A stretch of DNA of 64,000 bases, from contig NC_090178.1 of assembly GCF_024679245.1 (NCBI RefSeq), positions 21,289,713 through 21,353,712 on the forward strand, given 5' to 3'. Origin of the DNA: Pseudorasbora parva (lineage: Eukaryota > Chordata > Actinopteri > Cypriniformes > Gobionidae). The notes under the pieces are model-generated. The model was not told where the DNA came from, made no database searches, and worked only from the letters and a program-made list of their open reading frames with translations. The position numbers and the translations under genes were made by a program. Numbering within the stretch: position 1 is the first letter of the stretch; the number at the start of each line of letters is the position of its first letter. Positions 11,627-50,999 of this stretch are shown piece by piece.

Positions 11627-12377
11627 TTTAATCTATCTTAGTCACTGAATCACTGATTCAACTGATTCGTTTAAAAAGCTGATTCAGTCAGTAAGGAAAC
11701 CGCGAGTGTTGACAGAAATGTGATTGCAGTGATGAGACTTTGTTTTGAACTATTCAAATTTAATTAATATTTAAGTTTAAGTTAATATTCGTTGGCGAAA
11801 TAGAGTAAAAATGGGCAATATGGAAAATGTAAATCAATTAATAATAAATTTTTGTTTAGTAAACTTGTATAACATCAATATCACATTTGTTATCATGCTG
11901 ATATCTGGATTCTTCCTGTGATCGTTATTAAAAATATTTAATTATATATAGACTCACATGCAGTGAAAGCGTGCACCCGCATTAGTCTATCTTCAAGACT
12001 ACATCACGTATGCGCACACACACTCTCTGGGTGTGTGTGAGGGATATACTCGATAATGTCAGATCGCACATCGTAAAAGCAATTACGATATTATCGCAGA
12101 CGATATATTTCGCACATCAGAAACATCTGCAGGGTCTCATATAATATTAGTTGCATGAGTACAAATCTAAATACATAGCCTACAAACAAGTGCAGTGAAT
12201 GTGATTACTGAGCAAACTGTGCAAAGTATGGCATTCTGTAAACAAGCTTGCTTGAAAATAATGAAAATCGTGACTGAAAAAATAATAAAAAGGATCTATA
12301 TTTTTCTTAACTTTCCCTGAATTCCATGCCTCCAATTTGGCATTCCCTTTCATATCTTTTCAGGTTTATCTGCACAC

Positions 12378-12380
<3 letters not shown>

Positions 12381-12451
<71 letters not shown>
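12381..12451 (+). repeat. (TA)n microsatellite
   Basis: About 35 TA units between exons 3 and 2 of the decayed acbd7 copy. Confidence 0.95.
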
Positions 12452-12453
<2 letters not shown>

Positions 12454-13960
12454 CCAACATCTCTACCAATATCTACCAACCAATTACCAACAATTTTTAC
12501 AAAATTAATGTCCCCAACAATTGCTTGTAGAGGCTGTACAAATCCAGCAGCTCAGAGTCTGTATGTCTAGTCTTCACTTTCTTTACATCCTCTGCATATT
12601 GCTCAAATTCAGCCTATATTCAAAGACATCATGACTTAATTTTTTCCTCTTCAGTCCTATTATAGTATAATCAAGCTCTAATGTGTATCTGCTTATGCCT
12701 GAAAAGGCATCACATAGTCTACCCAATATGCCCCACTAAACTCTTACTTTAATCACTAGGCCTATTATGCAGTATTCCCAGACTGCATGGAGCCTATTGT
12801 TTATATATCACAGCGAAGTTGTTGTGTTTTCCAATATGAATGGTCTTTGTGCCTATATAAAAATTCAGGCTATTGGTTGTCAGTCACTTTATAAGTATCT
12901 ATCAATTAAGAGTTTCATAGCCTTTGAAAAAAAATGTCTGTGGATAGCCTATGCCTATTGCGCAACTTTTTAATACAGCACTATACATCCAGAAGATGCA
13001 GATGAAAATGCAGGTTGCGTAGCCTATGCTTTAGCACAAGACTTCTAGCAGAATATAATCAGCTCTACAGTAATACTGTTCGTAATCTTTAACATCCTAT
13101 TTACCCAGCTGACTTAAATGAGTATCCAAAGTGCTGGAATTCATTAAAGGTTAGGCTACATCGCAACAAACGCAAGGAATGTGAAAAAAAAAAATGAAAA
13201 CAGTGCAGTTAAATACCTTTAAAGTCATTTTCATAGGAGAGTATGGTGCGGCTGGGTGCGTCAGCTAGAAGAAGCTGTAAAAGACATTACTGATGAATGA
13301 ATACAGTGCAAGCTGAGCGCTGATTGGCTAATAGAATGTCCGAGGGCAAGTGGTGCCAAATACAGCTTTACAGCAAAAACATAATAATAATGAATAACTT
13401 CTGAACACTGACTCGTTGTCATTATTCACCTCTTTCTTGTGGTTTCTCAAAATAATTCATAAAAGTATAGAATAGAATAGCCTAGTTTTAATAGGGGCTC
13501 ATTGTAACCCATGTGACAACATGCCCCACCTGCAGCTGATTTAAATATTCTGCTGGTTAAATCAGCATTAGATATAAGGTTAAAATAATTTCAGATTTGT
13601 CTTGTTTTAAATAACCACACATCAAAAATGAAAACTAGATGAAAAATAAGATGAAAAGTAAGATGAAAAGATGAAAAATAAGCTTAAGACGTTTACGTTT
13701 GCTATTGTTAAATAAATGTTCAGCGATATCTTCTAATGATTTTTTAATTTTGGCGCAATTTTTGTTTTCTAAATAATGTAGATATGTCAATGCACTAAGT
13801 TTTATCATCCTGGCATGTGTGGAAAGTTTTAAAGCATGTGTGTTCCAACCGGTTTCAGCCATGGTTCCAACTAAGCCCACGTTAGGCTGTGCCCAGTGCT
13901 CCCATATATTACAAGAGCAGTTTACATCAATAATTTCTATTGTGTAGCAGCTAGAGTAAA

Positions 13961-13974
13961 TAAATTCTATAAAG

Positions 13975-14060
<86 letters not shown>

Positions 14061-14074
14061 CTTTATAGAATTTA
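13961..14074. repeat. Palindrome with a TA-microsatellite core
   Basis: The left arm TAAATTCTATAAAGAATT (13961-13978) is the exact reverse complement of the right arm at 14057-14074, with about 78 bases of alternating TA between them. The whole 114 bases can fold into one hairpin or cruciform. The matching place in the left duplicate (about 8610-8640) has neither the arms nor the TA run. Confidence 0.9.
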
Positions 14075-14619
14075 TTTTATAGAATTTATATATATATTCC
14101 CTAAAATCAGATTAAATGACATAATTGTTCCACCAGTAATAGTTCAGTTTATATTAATACATTTAATATCTTAGTAAATATAAAGTATTTACCTTTATTT
14201 CATATAAAATGTCTAAGCGGAGATATTAGTAAACTGTAGTACACGACAAAAGGCCTGGCGGTGATATATTTAGCTTGCTGCTTGTTATTACTGAACAACT
14301 ACTGTGGAGGCTATAAAGTCAGACGCTAGATGGCAGTGTTGACGTCAAGCTATTTATTGTGTGACCACAGAGAAAGACCTGTAAATACAACATGTCTGCG
14401 ACGGTATACGGACACGCTGTGGAAGTGAAACATTTTTTAACGGGTGAAATATTGATTTCAAGGCTGTTTTATTAGGTTTGTATAACTCACGGTAATTATG
14501 TCTTGGTCCGTATAAAATACTATGTAAAACGAGTTTTGTTGCTGTAATTTTGCAGGCCTTATTGAGTTTAATGGTTATTGATGCTGACTTTTGTTTTAAA
14601 GTTCAGGTTTCCAGAAAGA

Positions 14620-15450
14620 ATGTCTACCACCACTCCAGCGAAAGTGGCAAAGAAAAAAGAAAAAAAGAAGCCCATACCAGTGAAAACATCTCTGAATAAC
14701 CCATACAAACCAAGCTGGATAGCACTGAAGGAAAAGGGAGACAAGAGTGTCATATTGAACACGCTGAAATGCAAAATATCCGCTCTTGGCATTCAGAAAC
14801 AACGTGTCAATAGGTTTCGCGAGTGGGGAAAGAGAAGGAGGTCAAGCAAAAAGACATCAGATCCCACGGGGGATCCAAAACTAGCTCCTGAACCCGCGAC
14901 GAGTGTACAAACCCCCTCTAAGTCCACAGAACCGTCCTGGACCAACCCGGCCGTGAGGAAACAGCTGGCTATCGGCATCAACGAGGTCACCAAGGGTTTG
15001 GAGAGGAATGAACTGAGTTTGGTGCTCGTGTGTGATTCGGTCAGGCCAGCACACATGACATGGCATTTAATCCCTCTGAGTAGTACGAGGTCGGTGCCCG
15101 CCTGTCAGGTGCCCGAGCTGAGCGGCAGTCTCTCGGGACTGTTGGGTCTCAAGTGCGTCCTGGCGCTGGGATTCAAACGTGGTGCCGAGGCGTTCGAGGA
15201 TGTTGTCCGCGCGATCACGCCTATGGTTCCACCGCTCAACGTAGCCTGGATTCCGACGCAATCAACGCCGAGAGCCAAAGAAAAGCAGACAGATACAGGA
15301 AAGGGACAGAAAAGGAAATTAGAAGATGTGTCGGATGAAGCCAGTGACGCCTCTCCTTTAATCCTCCAACCTTTGAAAGTGAAGAAAATCATCCCGAATC
15401 CGACAAAAATTAGAAAGCCGAAAAAGAAGGGAAAGCAAACGTGCTTATAA
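14620..15450 (+). CDS. rpp38: Ribonuclease P/MRP protein subunit p38
   Basis: RPP38 is a nucleolar protein of RNase P (5' processing of tRNA) and RNase MRP (rRNA processing) that binds a kink-turn in the RNA. A single 276-codon exon; human RPP38 is about 283 residues. The start is set at MSTTTPAKVAKKKEKKK, just after an acceptor-like TTCAG (14601-14605). An in-frame ATG at 14578 lies before that site and is probably intronic. Residues 9-17 are a lysine run. Residues about 107-206 (WTNPAVRKQLAIGINEVTKG, ELSLVLVCDSVRP, LSGLLGLKCVLALGFKR) form the L7Ae-type RNA-binding domain. Residues about 227-273 are basic, with a likely nuclear signal (KIRKPKKKGK). It is head-to-head with the decayed acbd7 copy and convergent with nmt2. 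The third codon position is more GC-rich than the flanks. Confidence 0.95.
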   Translation: MSTTTPAKVAKKKEKKKPIPVKTSLNNPYKPSWIALKEKGDKSVILNTLKCKISALGIQKQRVNRFREWGKRRRSSKKTSDPTGDPKLAPEPATSVQTPSKSTEPSWTNPAVRKQLAIGINEVTKGLERNELSLVLVCDSVRPAHMTWHLIPLSSTRSVPACQVPELSGSLSGLLGLKCVLALGFKRGAEAFEDVVRAITPMVPPLNVAWIPTQSTPRAKEKQTDTGKGQKRKLEDVSDEASDASPLILQPLKVKKIIPNPTKIRKPKKKGKQTCL

Positions 15451-15700
15451 AGTATTTAGCCTGTGCTCCATGATTGCAGGTTGCTTGGACACATGTTAAG
15501 TTTAGATATTCAAAACATTTGACGTGATTATGGAGAAGGAAAAGACCCAAGTGGATTGTTTTTGGATGCTTTTATTCAGTCAAATATCCATGCTGGTATA
15601 CCTTGATGTATATTTTTGACAATTAGTTATTTGGGTGGACTGTCATGTTTGACATGGTGCTGGTACGTATTCCCATCAGTTCCAACCTGCAATGAAATTC

Positions 15701-15706
15701 AATAAA
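15701..15706 (+). terminator. rpp38 polyadenylation signal AATAAA
   Basis: AATAAA about 250 bases after the rpp38 stop. From 15730 to 17123 no exon is seen; this is taken as the long 3' UTR or flank of convergent nmt2. Confidence 0.65.
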
Positions 15707-16330
15707 AATACTGTCTTCAGAAAGAGAAAGCCGATCATTGAAAACTACACAATTTCACATTAAAAAAAAAACCTCTCTGAAATAAGGCAAGTACTTCGGG
15801 TGTTCTCGCCATAACCCATATATTCTTAAACCATACAAATTAGGGGAAAAGCAATTTTCATGCTCATTTCATACGGCAAGCCTTACAAAAAAACATACGC
15901 AGAAGTGCCCTGGATGTTATTGAACGAAACCACTGGTTAAATTGAGTGAAGTACCTTTCTTTTTTATCATGTCTGGACGTGCGCTTGTTTAAAAGCATAT
16001 TGTAGATTCAAATACATTAAAACAAACCATGACAAGATAAGCTGTAGTAACACAAAATAAGCTTCTGCTATATAATAATGTTCACATTTCATTGCGTCCC
16101 ACCAGTGATTGTAAATAAACAGCGAGCAAGATTTCCTGTCTTTGTGCTTAAGTATGCCAAAATTACCAGGGCCTGATCGCAAATGCACCATTTGAACAAG
16201 GTTATGGTTTCACTGCAAAGAATACTGACTGATACATAAAATGGACCGTGTAGTTTAAATACAATTCTAAATATCAGAATTGTTTTAGTAAAATTATAAT
16301 TTAAAAACACTAGATGGTAAAGAACAGAAA

Positions 16331-16352
16331 GGGGGGGGGGGGGGGGGGGGGG
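16331..16352 (+). repeat. G22 homopolymer run
   Basis: Twenty-two consecutive G, followed by TTGGGGG. In nmt2 transcripts, if the 3' UTR reaches this far, it would be a C run. Confidence 0.9.
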
Positions 16353-17123
16353 TTGGGGGAGCTACATCAGGTGTGACACTTCATGAAACAAAATGTAAAG
16401 TAATTCACATTGAAAATTCGAAATGTTTCTTTTGGACACACAAAACCTAAATAAAACATTAATGAACATATTAAAACATAAATGCACCTCAGAGCAAACT
16501 GGCCGTTTTATAAACAAAGTAATGTTGTGCTTCGAAATGCAAAACATTCTTTCACATGTGTAACCATTCACGCTCCCTCCCTCCCCTCGCCCAGACAGCA
16601 GGAACTCCGAACGCTATATGACTTCAAAGGCAGCTCCATAGAAAAGACTTTGGATTTCAACCCCTGGTCCTGTTCCGTTGTAAACCTCACAACACGTAAT
16701 AAATATCTGGCATTAAATGTACAGCTTGCTAATTCACACAAATGTATCAACACTCCTTCATAATACAAAACAAATGAACAAAAAGACAAAAAACATGGGA
16801 TCAAACATGTTCTGCAAAAGGATTGCATGTAAAGGAAAAAAAAAAGTGTATTTTTTGTGTGTGTATGTATGTTTGTATATGTATACAGCTTGCGGATGTG
16901 TTTGACCTTGATAAATGTTCTCACATTCTCAGAAAGAGAGTCAAAGACAAAGAGAAAGGAGGGGAGACCCCTCAATAACTGGAACAAGACCTAAGAGAGC
17001 TGCACAACATAACTCATTCACTTTGAATGGATGTCAGTTTTTCCTCTTTACATAGACTACGTCCAAGTCAGAGAATTCGAGATGGACCTCTGAATCAGTT
17101 GGCATCCAACTCGAAGCAGCCAG

Positions 17124-23573
<6,450 letters not shown>

Positions 23574-24039
23574 CATGGATGAATCTGCTGCAAATCCTCA
23601 CGACAAAACTACTTGATAAAAACCAGGGAAAACAGCACCGTCTACCGAGTATTGCCACTAACAGCTCATGAGAGTGTAAATGGAGACGAGGACAAGCTAA
23701 CGTGACAATATGCATTTTAAACGCACCACTCAAATAATTGTATTAAAATGTTGTATTGATGATAATGAATATAATCAATATATATACATAAGAATTTGGC
23801 ATGTAGTACATTATAGTGGAATGCCTCTGATACAATTAAAATGATTGTCATTATTATTGTAAAGATTATATATATTATATAATATTGCTTACCCTAACTC
23901 AAAATCAGCTTTATTTGACAAAATGTGTAAAAGCTAAGTAAAACAACAGCGTGTAAGGTATAAAATAACTATGACATTTAAAAACGGTGTGTGCACCATA
24001 AATGAAAAAAATATTTAACTCGAGTTGAAAATAAATTTT

Positions 24040-24550
24040 TTATATATAAATATATAGTCTTATGGTCACAAAGTCTGCATTTATTTAATGAAAAAGTAAA
24101 CACAGCAATATTGTGAGAAATTATTACAATTTAAAACAATGGGTTCCTATTTTAATCAATTTAAGATGTTATTTCATGGGATATGAAAGCTGAATTGTCA
24201 GCATCATTACTTAAGTCTTCAGTGTCACATGATCCTTCAGAAATAATTTTAATATGCTGAATATTGCTTTTTTTGTGATACCATTCAAATATTTGTGGTA
24301 ATATTAAAAAACATACTTTTATTCATCAAGGATGCGTTAAATAGATAAAAAGGGAAGAAATGTATAATGTTATAAAATATTTCTATTGAAATAATGCATA
24401 AATGTAATACATTTAACTGCAAATAAATGCTGTTCTTTGAACGTTCTATTCATGAAAGAATCTTGTAAAAAAAAAGTATCTCCATTATTTCACAATTTTA
24501 ATGTATTTTTCACTAAATAAATGCAGCTTTGGTGAGCATAAAAATTTGAT
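24040..24550 (+). repeat. Interspersed repeat, CAGTGTCACATGATCC family
   Basis: Carries CTTCAGTGTCACATGATCCT, then CAGAAATAATTTTAATATGC, and ends AAATAAATGCAGCTTTGGTG. It lies in the nmt2-fam171a1 spacer. The rest of 23577-25254 shows no exon; 23574-23750 is the likely nmt2 promoter. Confidence 0.6.
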
Positions 24551-25476
24551 TAAACAAAAAGTTACCCTGATGGTTCTTGTATTTAATTATATTTCATCAG
24601 AATTTATATGTTGAAAAATAATGTTCAACTAGTGTTTATTTGTTTTTTGTTTTTGCTTTATTGGGATAATAGGCCTGAATTATAATACAAACAACCAGCC
24701 CAGACATTCAAAGTAGATTGCTGAAGAAGAACCGAGTGACACACGGGTTCTTGCCAAGTGGTTACCCTGGCAACATATCAGACCTTCAACAGCCTTCAAA
24801 TATACATCGCTTTCAGTCCTACATCAGCACATACACACACCGCACAGTATGTCTGAAACAGACACACAGAAATATCGAGCAACACACACTCACATGGGCA
24901 TAAACAGCTGGGTGAATGATTATGTACATACATACAAGGCAAAAAAGGAGACAGCAGATTCATTCAATGCACTGAACATAGTGGGAGCCAAACTCTTGGG
25001 ATCCAACAGTCTGAGACTACCAGTAAAAATGATTAATCAATTTTTTTTGGTGTAAATTAAAAATAATAATTCAAAGATTCAATGGTATTTTTTAATGACA
25101 AATACTGTCAGTATAACAACTAGAGTAAAGTTGTATAAAACATTTGGTGCATCCACTTTTTGCATCAATGACAACAGCACTCGAATTGCATAAACACATT
25201 TGCATATTCAATTAGTGACCCATATCGAATTGCAAATACGTCAACTACTTAATGTTTAAAGGGGGGGTGAAACACTCAGTTTCAGTCAGTGTCATGTCAA
25301 TCTTGAGTACCTATAGAGTAGCATTGCATCCTGCATATCTCTGAAAAGTCTTTATTTTTTTTATAATTATATAAGAAAGATGCGCTGTTCCGAGTCTTTC
25401 CGAAAAAAGCCGAGCGGGTGGGGGCGTGTCGTGTGAGTGGAGCTAAATAATGACGTGTGCAGCAGCGCGCTGCAGT

Positions 25477-25867
25477 GAGGAAAGTGATTCGCTCTGTGAG
25501 CAAAGTGATTCGCTCTGTGAGCAAAGTGATTCGCTCTGTGAGGAAAGTGATTCGCTCAGTGAGGAAAGTGATTCGCCCGCCGCGTGAGGAAAGTGATTCG
25601 CTCTGTGAGGAAAGTGATTCGCCCGCCGCGTGAGGAAAGTGAGTCGCTCTGTGAGGAAAGGGATTCGCTCTGTGAGGAAAGTAATTCGCTCAGTGAGGAA
25701 AGTGATTCGCCCGCCGCGTGAGGAAAGTGAGTCGCTCGGTGAGAAAAGTGATTCGCCCGCCGCGTGAGGAAAGTGATTCGCTCAGTGAGGAAAGCGATTC
25801 GCCTGCCGCCTGAGGAAAGTGAGTCGCTCTGTGAGGAAAGTGATTCGCCCGTCGCGTGAGGAAAGTG
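25477..25867 (+). repeat. Minisatellite of 21-bp and 25-bp units
   Basis: Seventeen full units plus a 10-base partial unit. Eleven are 21-bp units of the GAGGAAAGTGATTCGCTCTG type. Six are 25-bp units that replace the CTCTGT end by CCCGCCGCGT. Order, S short and L long: SSSSLSLSSSLSLSLSL. Lengths sum exactly to the tract (11x21 + 6x25 + 10 = 391). Units differ by one or two bases. Confidence 0.93.
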
Positions 25868-25978
25868 CTAATACAGATCGACCGCCGGCCTATCAGTGGG
25901 TAAGTCAGTAGCTACTGGTTATATCACCTGTTTAGCATCCTACAAGCCAGCGCTTTGATGGGCGTAGGCTGTTGCTTT

Positions 25979-25991
25979 CGCTCTCTCCCTC

Positions 25992-26042
<51 letters not shown>
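25979..26042 (+). repeat. (CT)n microsatellite
   Basis: A CT run with a few CCC interruptions, inside the TIR element and just after its minisatellite. Confidence 0.93.
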
Positions 26043-26045
<3 letters not shown>

Positions 26046-26300
26046 GCGCTTCCGGTAGAATTGTCCGTAAGGCCCATACAAGGAAATTCCGCCCCCACTA
26101 ACGTCAATGGGGACGCATGATCTCAAAAAACTTGCCGAAACTTATGACTAACCGGAAGTAGTATTTTTGACAAAGAAATACTCCCATCAAACGTCCACCT
26201 TAACTTTTGAAACTTTGTCTATGTTTAGTATGGGATTCCAAGTCTTTAACAGTGTAAAAAGATCAGTATGCATGAAACAGCATTTCACCCCCCCTTTAAA

Positions 26301-27467
26301 TTAGTCAAAGTCTTTAGTGTGGTCTCAGACTTTTGGACTCCACTGTACATCCAGATACATTAAAACGCTTAACACATATATTGAGATCAAAGGACGGTGT
26401 AATGTCACATGGAGTCAATAAATTGAGAAAAACATCAAATTATATCACACAAACTGATAATGTTTGAAAGGAAAAGGAAATCTAATGATTGATATAAATG
26501 ATTACTAGAAAGGCACTTAAGAGAAAACTGACAGATTGGAAAAAGAAAAGCTGGTGCTGTTTATGTGAGTGATTGTGTTTGAATCCAGTCTTATCATCTG
26601 AATGTGCCGTCCACTTCACTCACACACTAAGGCAAATCCAAACCAAAATAATTATAACAAAAATCATACATTGAAATTAAAATACAGTGGTTAAAATAAA
26701 AAAGAAGCATCTAAAGCTACATTATCCTTCAGTTTAAAGCAATGCATAGTGTTTTTCTTTCTTCTTTTACAGGTGGGTCTGCTTCTCTGAAGTCCACTAG
26801 CAATGTTGGCAGAAGTGCGACTGTAATCCTACAGTCAAAAGAAACGTGCTCAACACCAAAGCCAAAATGACTGATTAACAGGAACAAATGGTGCATTATG
26901 TAAACTTATTTGGTTTCACAAAGCTTCAGCTGTATTCTACTCATGAATACATGATACCAATACAACTAAACATGGGTGAGATTTAGACTGTGGATCCCAT
27001 TATAGTGGTTTTGTGTTTTAACCCATTAAGACGTGGAAGACATTCCACCGGTCATCCCATAAAATGTTCAAAAATAAGTACTGGGAAACACTTAGTGGTA
27101 TAGTTGCAGTGTACACATGTTGCCACTAGATGTCATATTGCTCAAAAACAGCAGCATCTCATAAAGCTTAAACAACATTTCACCTTCAATAAAATGGCTT
27201 GCAATATTTTTTTTTCTGAAAGTGTATATCTGGAAAGCCATAGCATTTGTGCATTAGATTGGTGGTATTTAATGGTGTTTTTTTTGCCTGGAAACTTCAG
27301 TTTGTTTTTCCTCATTCAGTCGTGACTCGTGGAGCAGAGCAGCTCCAATAATTATTTGTGCTACGGCTTTTTTGGCTTTCATTGCCACAGGCAAATGGCC
27401 ACGCACAGACCTGCACTCATAAGGCAACTCCATTCAACAGTCCAGCAAGGGACCACAGGGGAAGCAC
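26301..27467. other. Spacer downstream of fam171a1, no gene seen
   Basis: AT-rich sequence without a recognisable exon or repeat ends. It may include the distal 3' UTR of fam171a1, since transcription comes from the right. No clear minus-strand AATAAA was found; a possible ATTAAA lies near 27269. Confidence 0.4.
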
Positions 27468-27692
27468 TTAAAGGGACAGTTCACCAAAAAACTAAAACAA
27501 ATAAACTTCTGGCATTTACTTACCCTCACAACATTTCAAACCTATATGACATTTTATGTTCCGCAGGAAAAAGTACAATATTTTGAAGAATGTTTTAAAA
27601 GTTTTCACTGTATGAACAAACAGACATTTCATTTTTAAGTCACAAAGCTTTAAAATAATCAATTTTCCTTTTTGGGTGAACTATCCCTTTAA
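27468..27692. mobile_element. TTAA-flanked MITE in the fam171a1 3' UTR
   Basis: The left end TTAAAGGGACAGTTCACCAA and the right end reversed, TTAAAGGGATAGTTCACCCA, are inverted repeats. The element is 225 bases with no coding content. It starts 8 bases after the fam171a1 stop (27701-27703, minus), so most of the proximal 3' UTR is transposon-derived. Confidence 0.85.
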
Positions 27693-27700
27693 AAGACATG

Positions 27701-50680
<22,980 letters not shown>

Positions 50681-50999
50681 CTGAAGAAAAATAGAAGAGA
50701 AAAAAACCTGTCAGCTTGACAGGGTCACATTAACTGTGTCCCAAATGACATACTCTACACTACCATGTACTTAACCGTCTTATCTCAGACATCTCAGCTC
50801 TCCCAGAAGGTCTCTGACACTTACTGATAGCGGCTCCCTGGCGCCAGCAAAATATATACAATATAACAAAAATCAAGCCTTTTTGCTTTTCACCTGTTAT
50901 TAAGATTCAAGTGTTAAGTAGGGCTGCACTATATATTGTTTTATCGATATATAGGGAATAGTAGTTGCTTAGTGAACCATATGGGCCAGCTGCTCCCGG

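Larger units (their letters stand above)
10873..13232 (-). pseudogene. Decayed acbd7 paralogue
   Basis: Remains of all four acbd7 exons in order on the minus strand: exon 1 near 13232-13221 (MTLK), exon 2 at 12618-12504, exon 3 near 12370-12308, exon 4 near 10950-10873. Breaks: exon 4 has an extra 4 bases after TCAAATGAA and a TAC-to-TAA change in the AYIS codon run. Exon 3 has lost bases around PGLLD, and its donor has become GTTAAG. Exon 2 has lost bases in the ASVGDIN codons, shifting frame. The AATAAA signal has become AATAAC. Exon 2 otherwise still reads AEFEQYAEDVKKVKTRHTDS, closer to typical family sequence than the intact gene. No stable protein is expected. Confidence 0.85.
10535..14490. 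repeat. Tandem segmental duplication, right copy (decayed acbd7, rpp38 upstream)
   Basis: The same order of anchors as 5410-9180, but clearly diverged and with its own insertions: a MITE at 11444-11626, TA tracts at 12381-12451 and 13979-14056, and a palindrome. The right edge runs into the 5' region of intact rpp38. Confidence 0.85.
25255..26300. mobile_element. TIR element with TTTAAAGGGGGGGTGAAA ends
   Basis: The left end TTTAAAGGGGGGGTGAAA and the reverse complement of the right end are identical over 18 bases, so the element (1,046 bases) is complete. It lies in the spacer downstream of fam171a1 and has no transposase, so it is non-autonomous. It carries a minisatellite (25477-25867) and a CT tract (25979-26042). 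The TTTAAA or TTAA termini suggest a TTAA-target superfamily (piggyBac or Kolobok type); this is an inference. Confidence 0.85.

Noticed and set aside
14578..14619. Upstream in-frame ATG extending rpp38 by 14 residues
   Set aside because: An acceptor-like TTTTAAAGTTCAG lies between it and MSTTTPAKV, and the extension does not resemble the family.
16568..16987. 139-codon minus-strand frame between nmt2 and rpp38
   Set aside because: No family motif or splice sites; it lies in the presumed nmt2 3' UTR or flank.
25477..25867. Regular direct repeats that could be read as a CRISPR array
   Set aside because: There are no unique spacers; units are head to tail and differ by point changes, and the setting is a vertebrate transposon.
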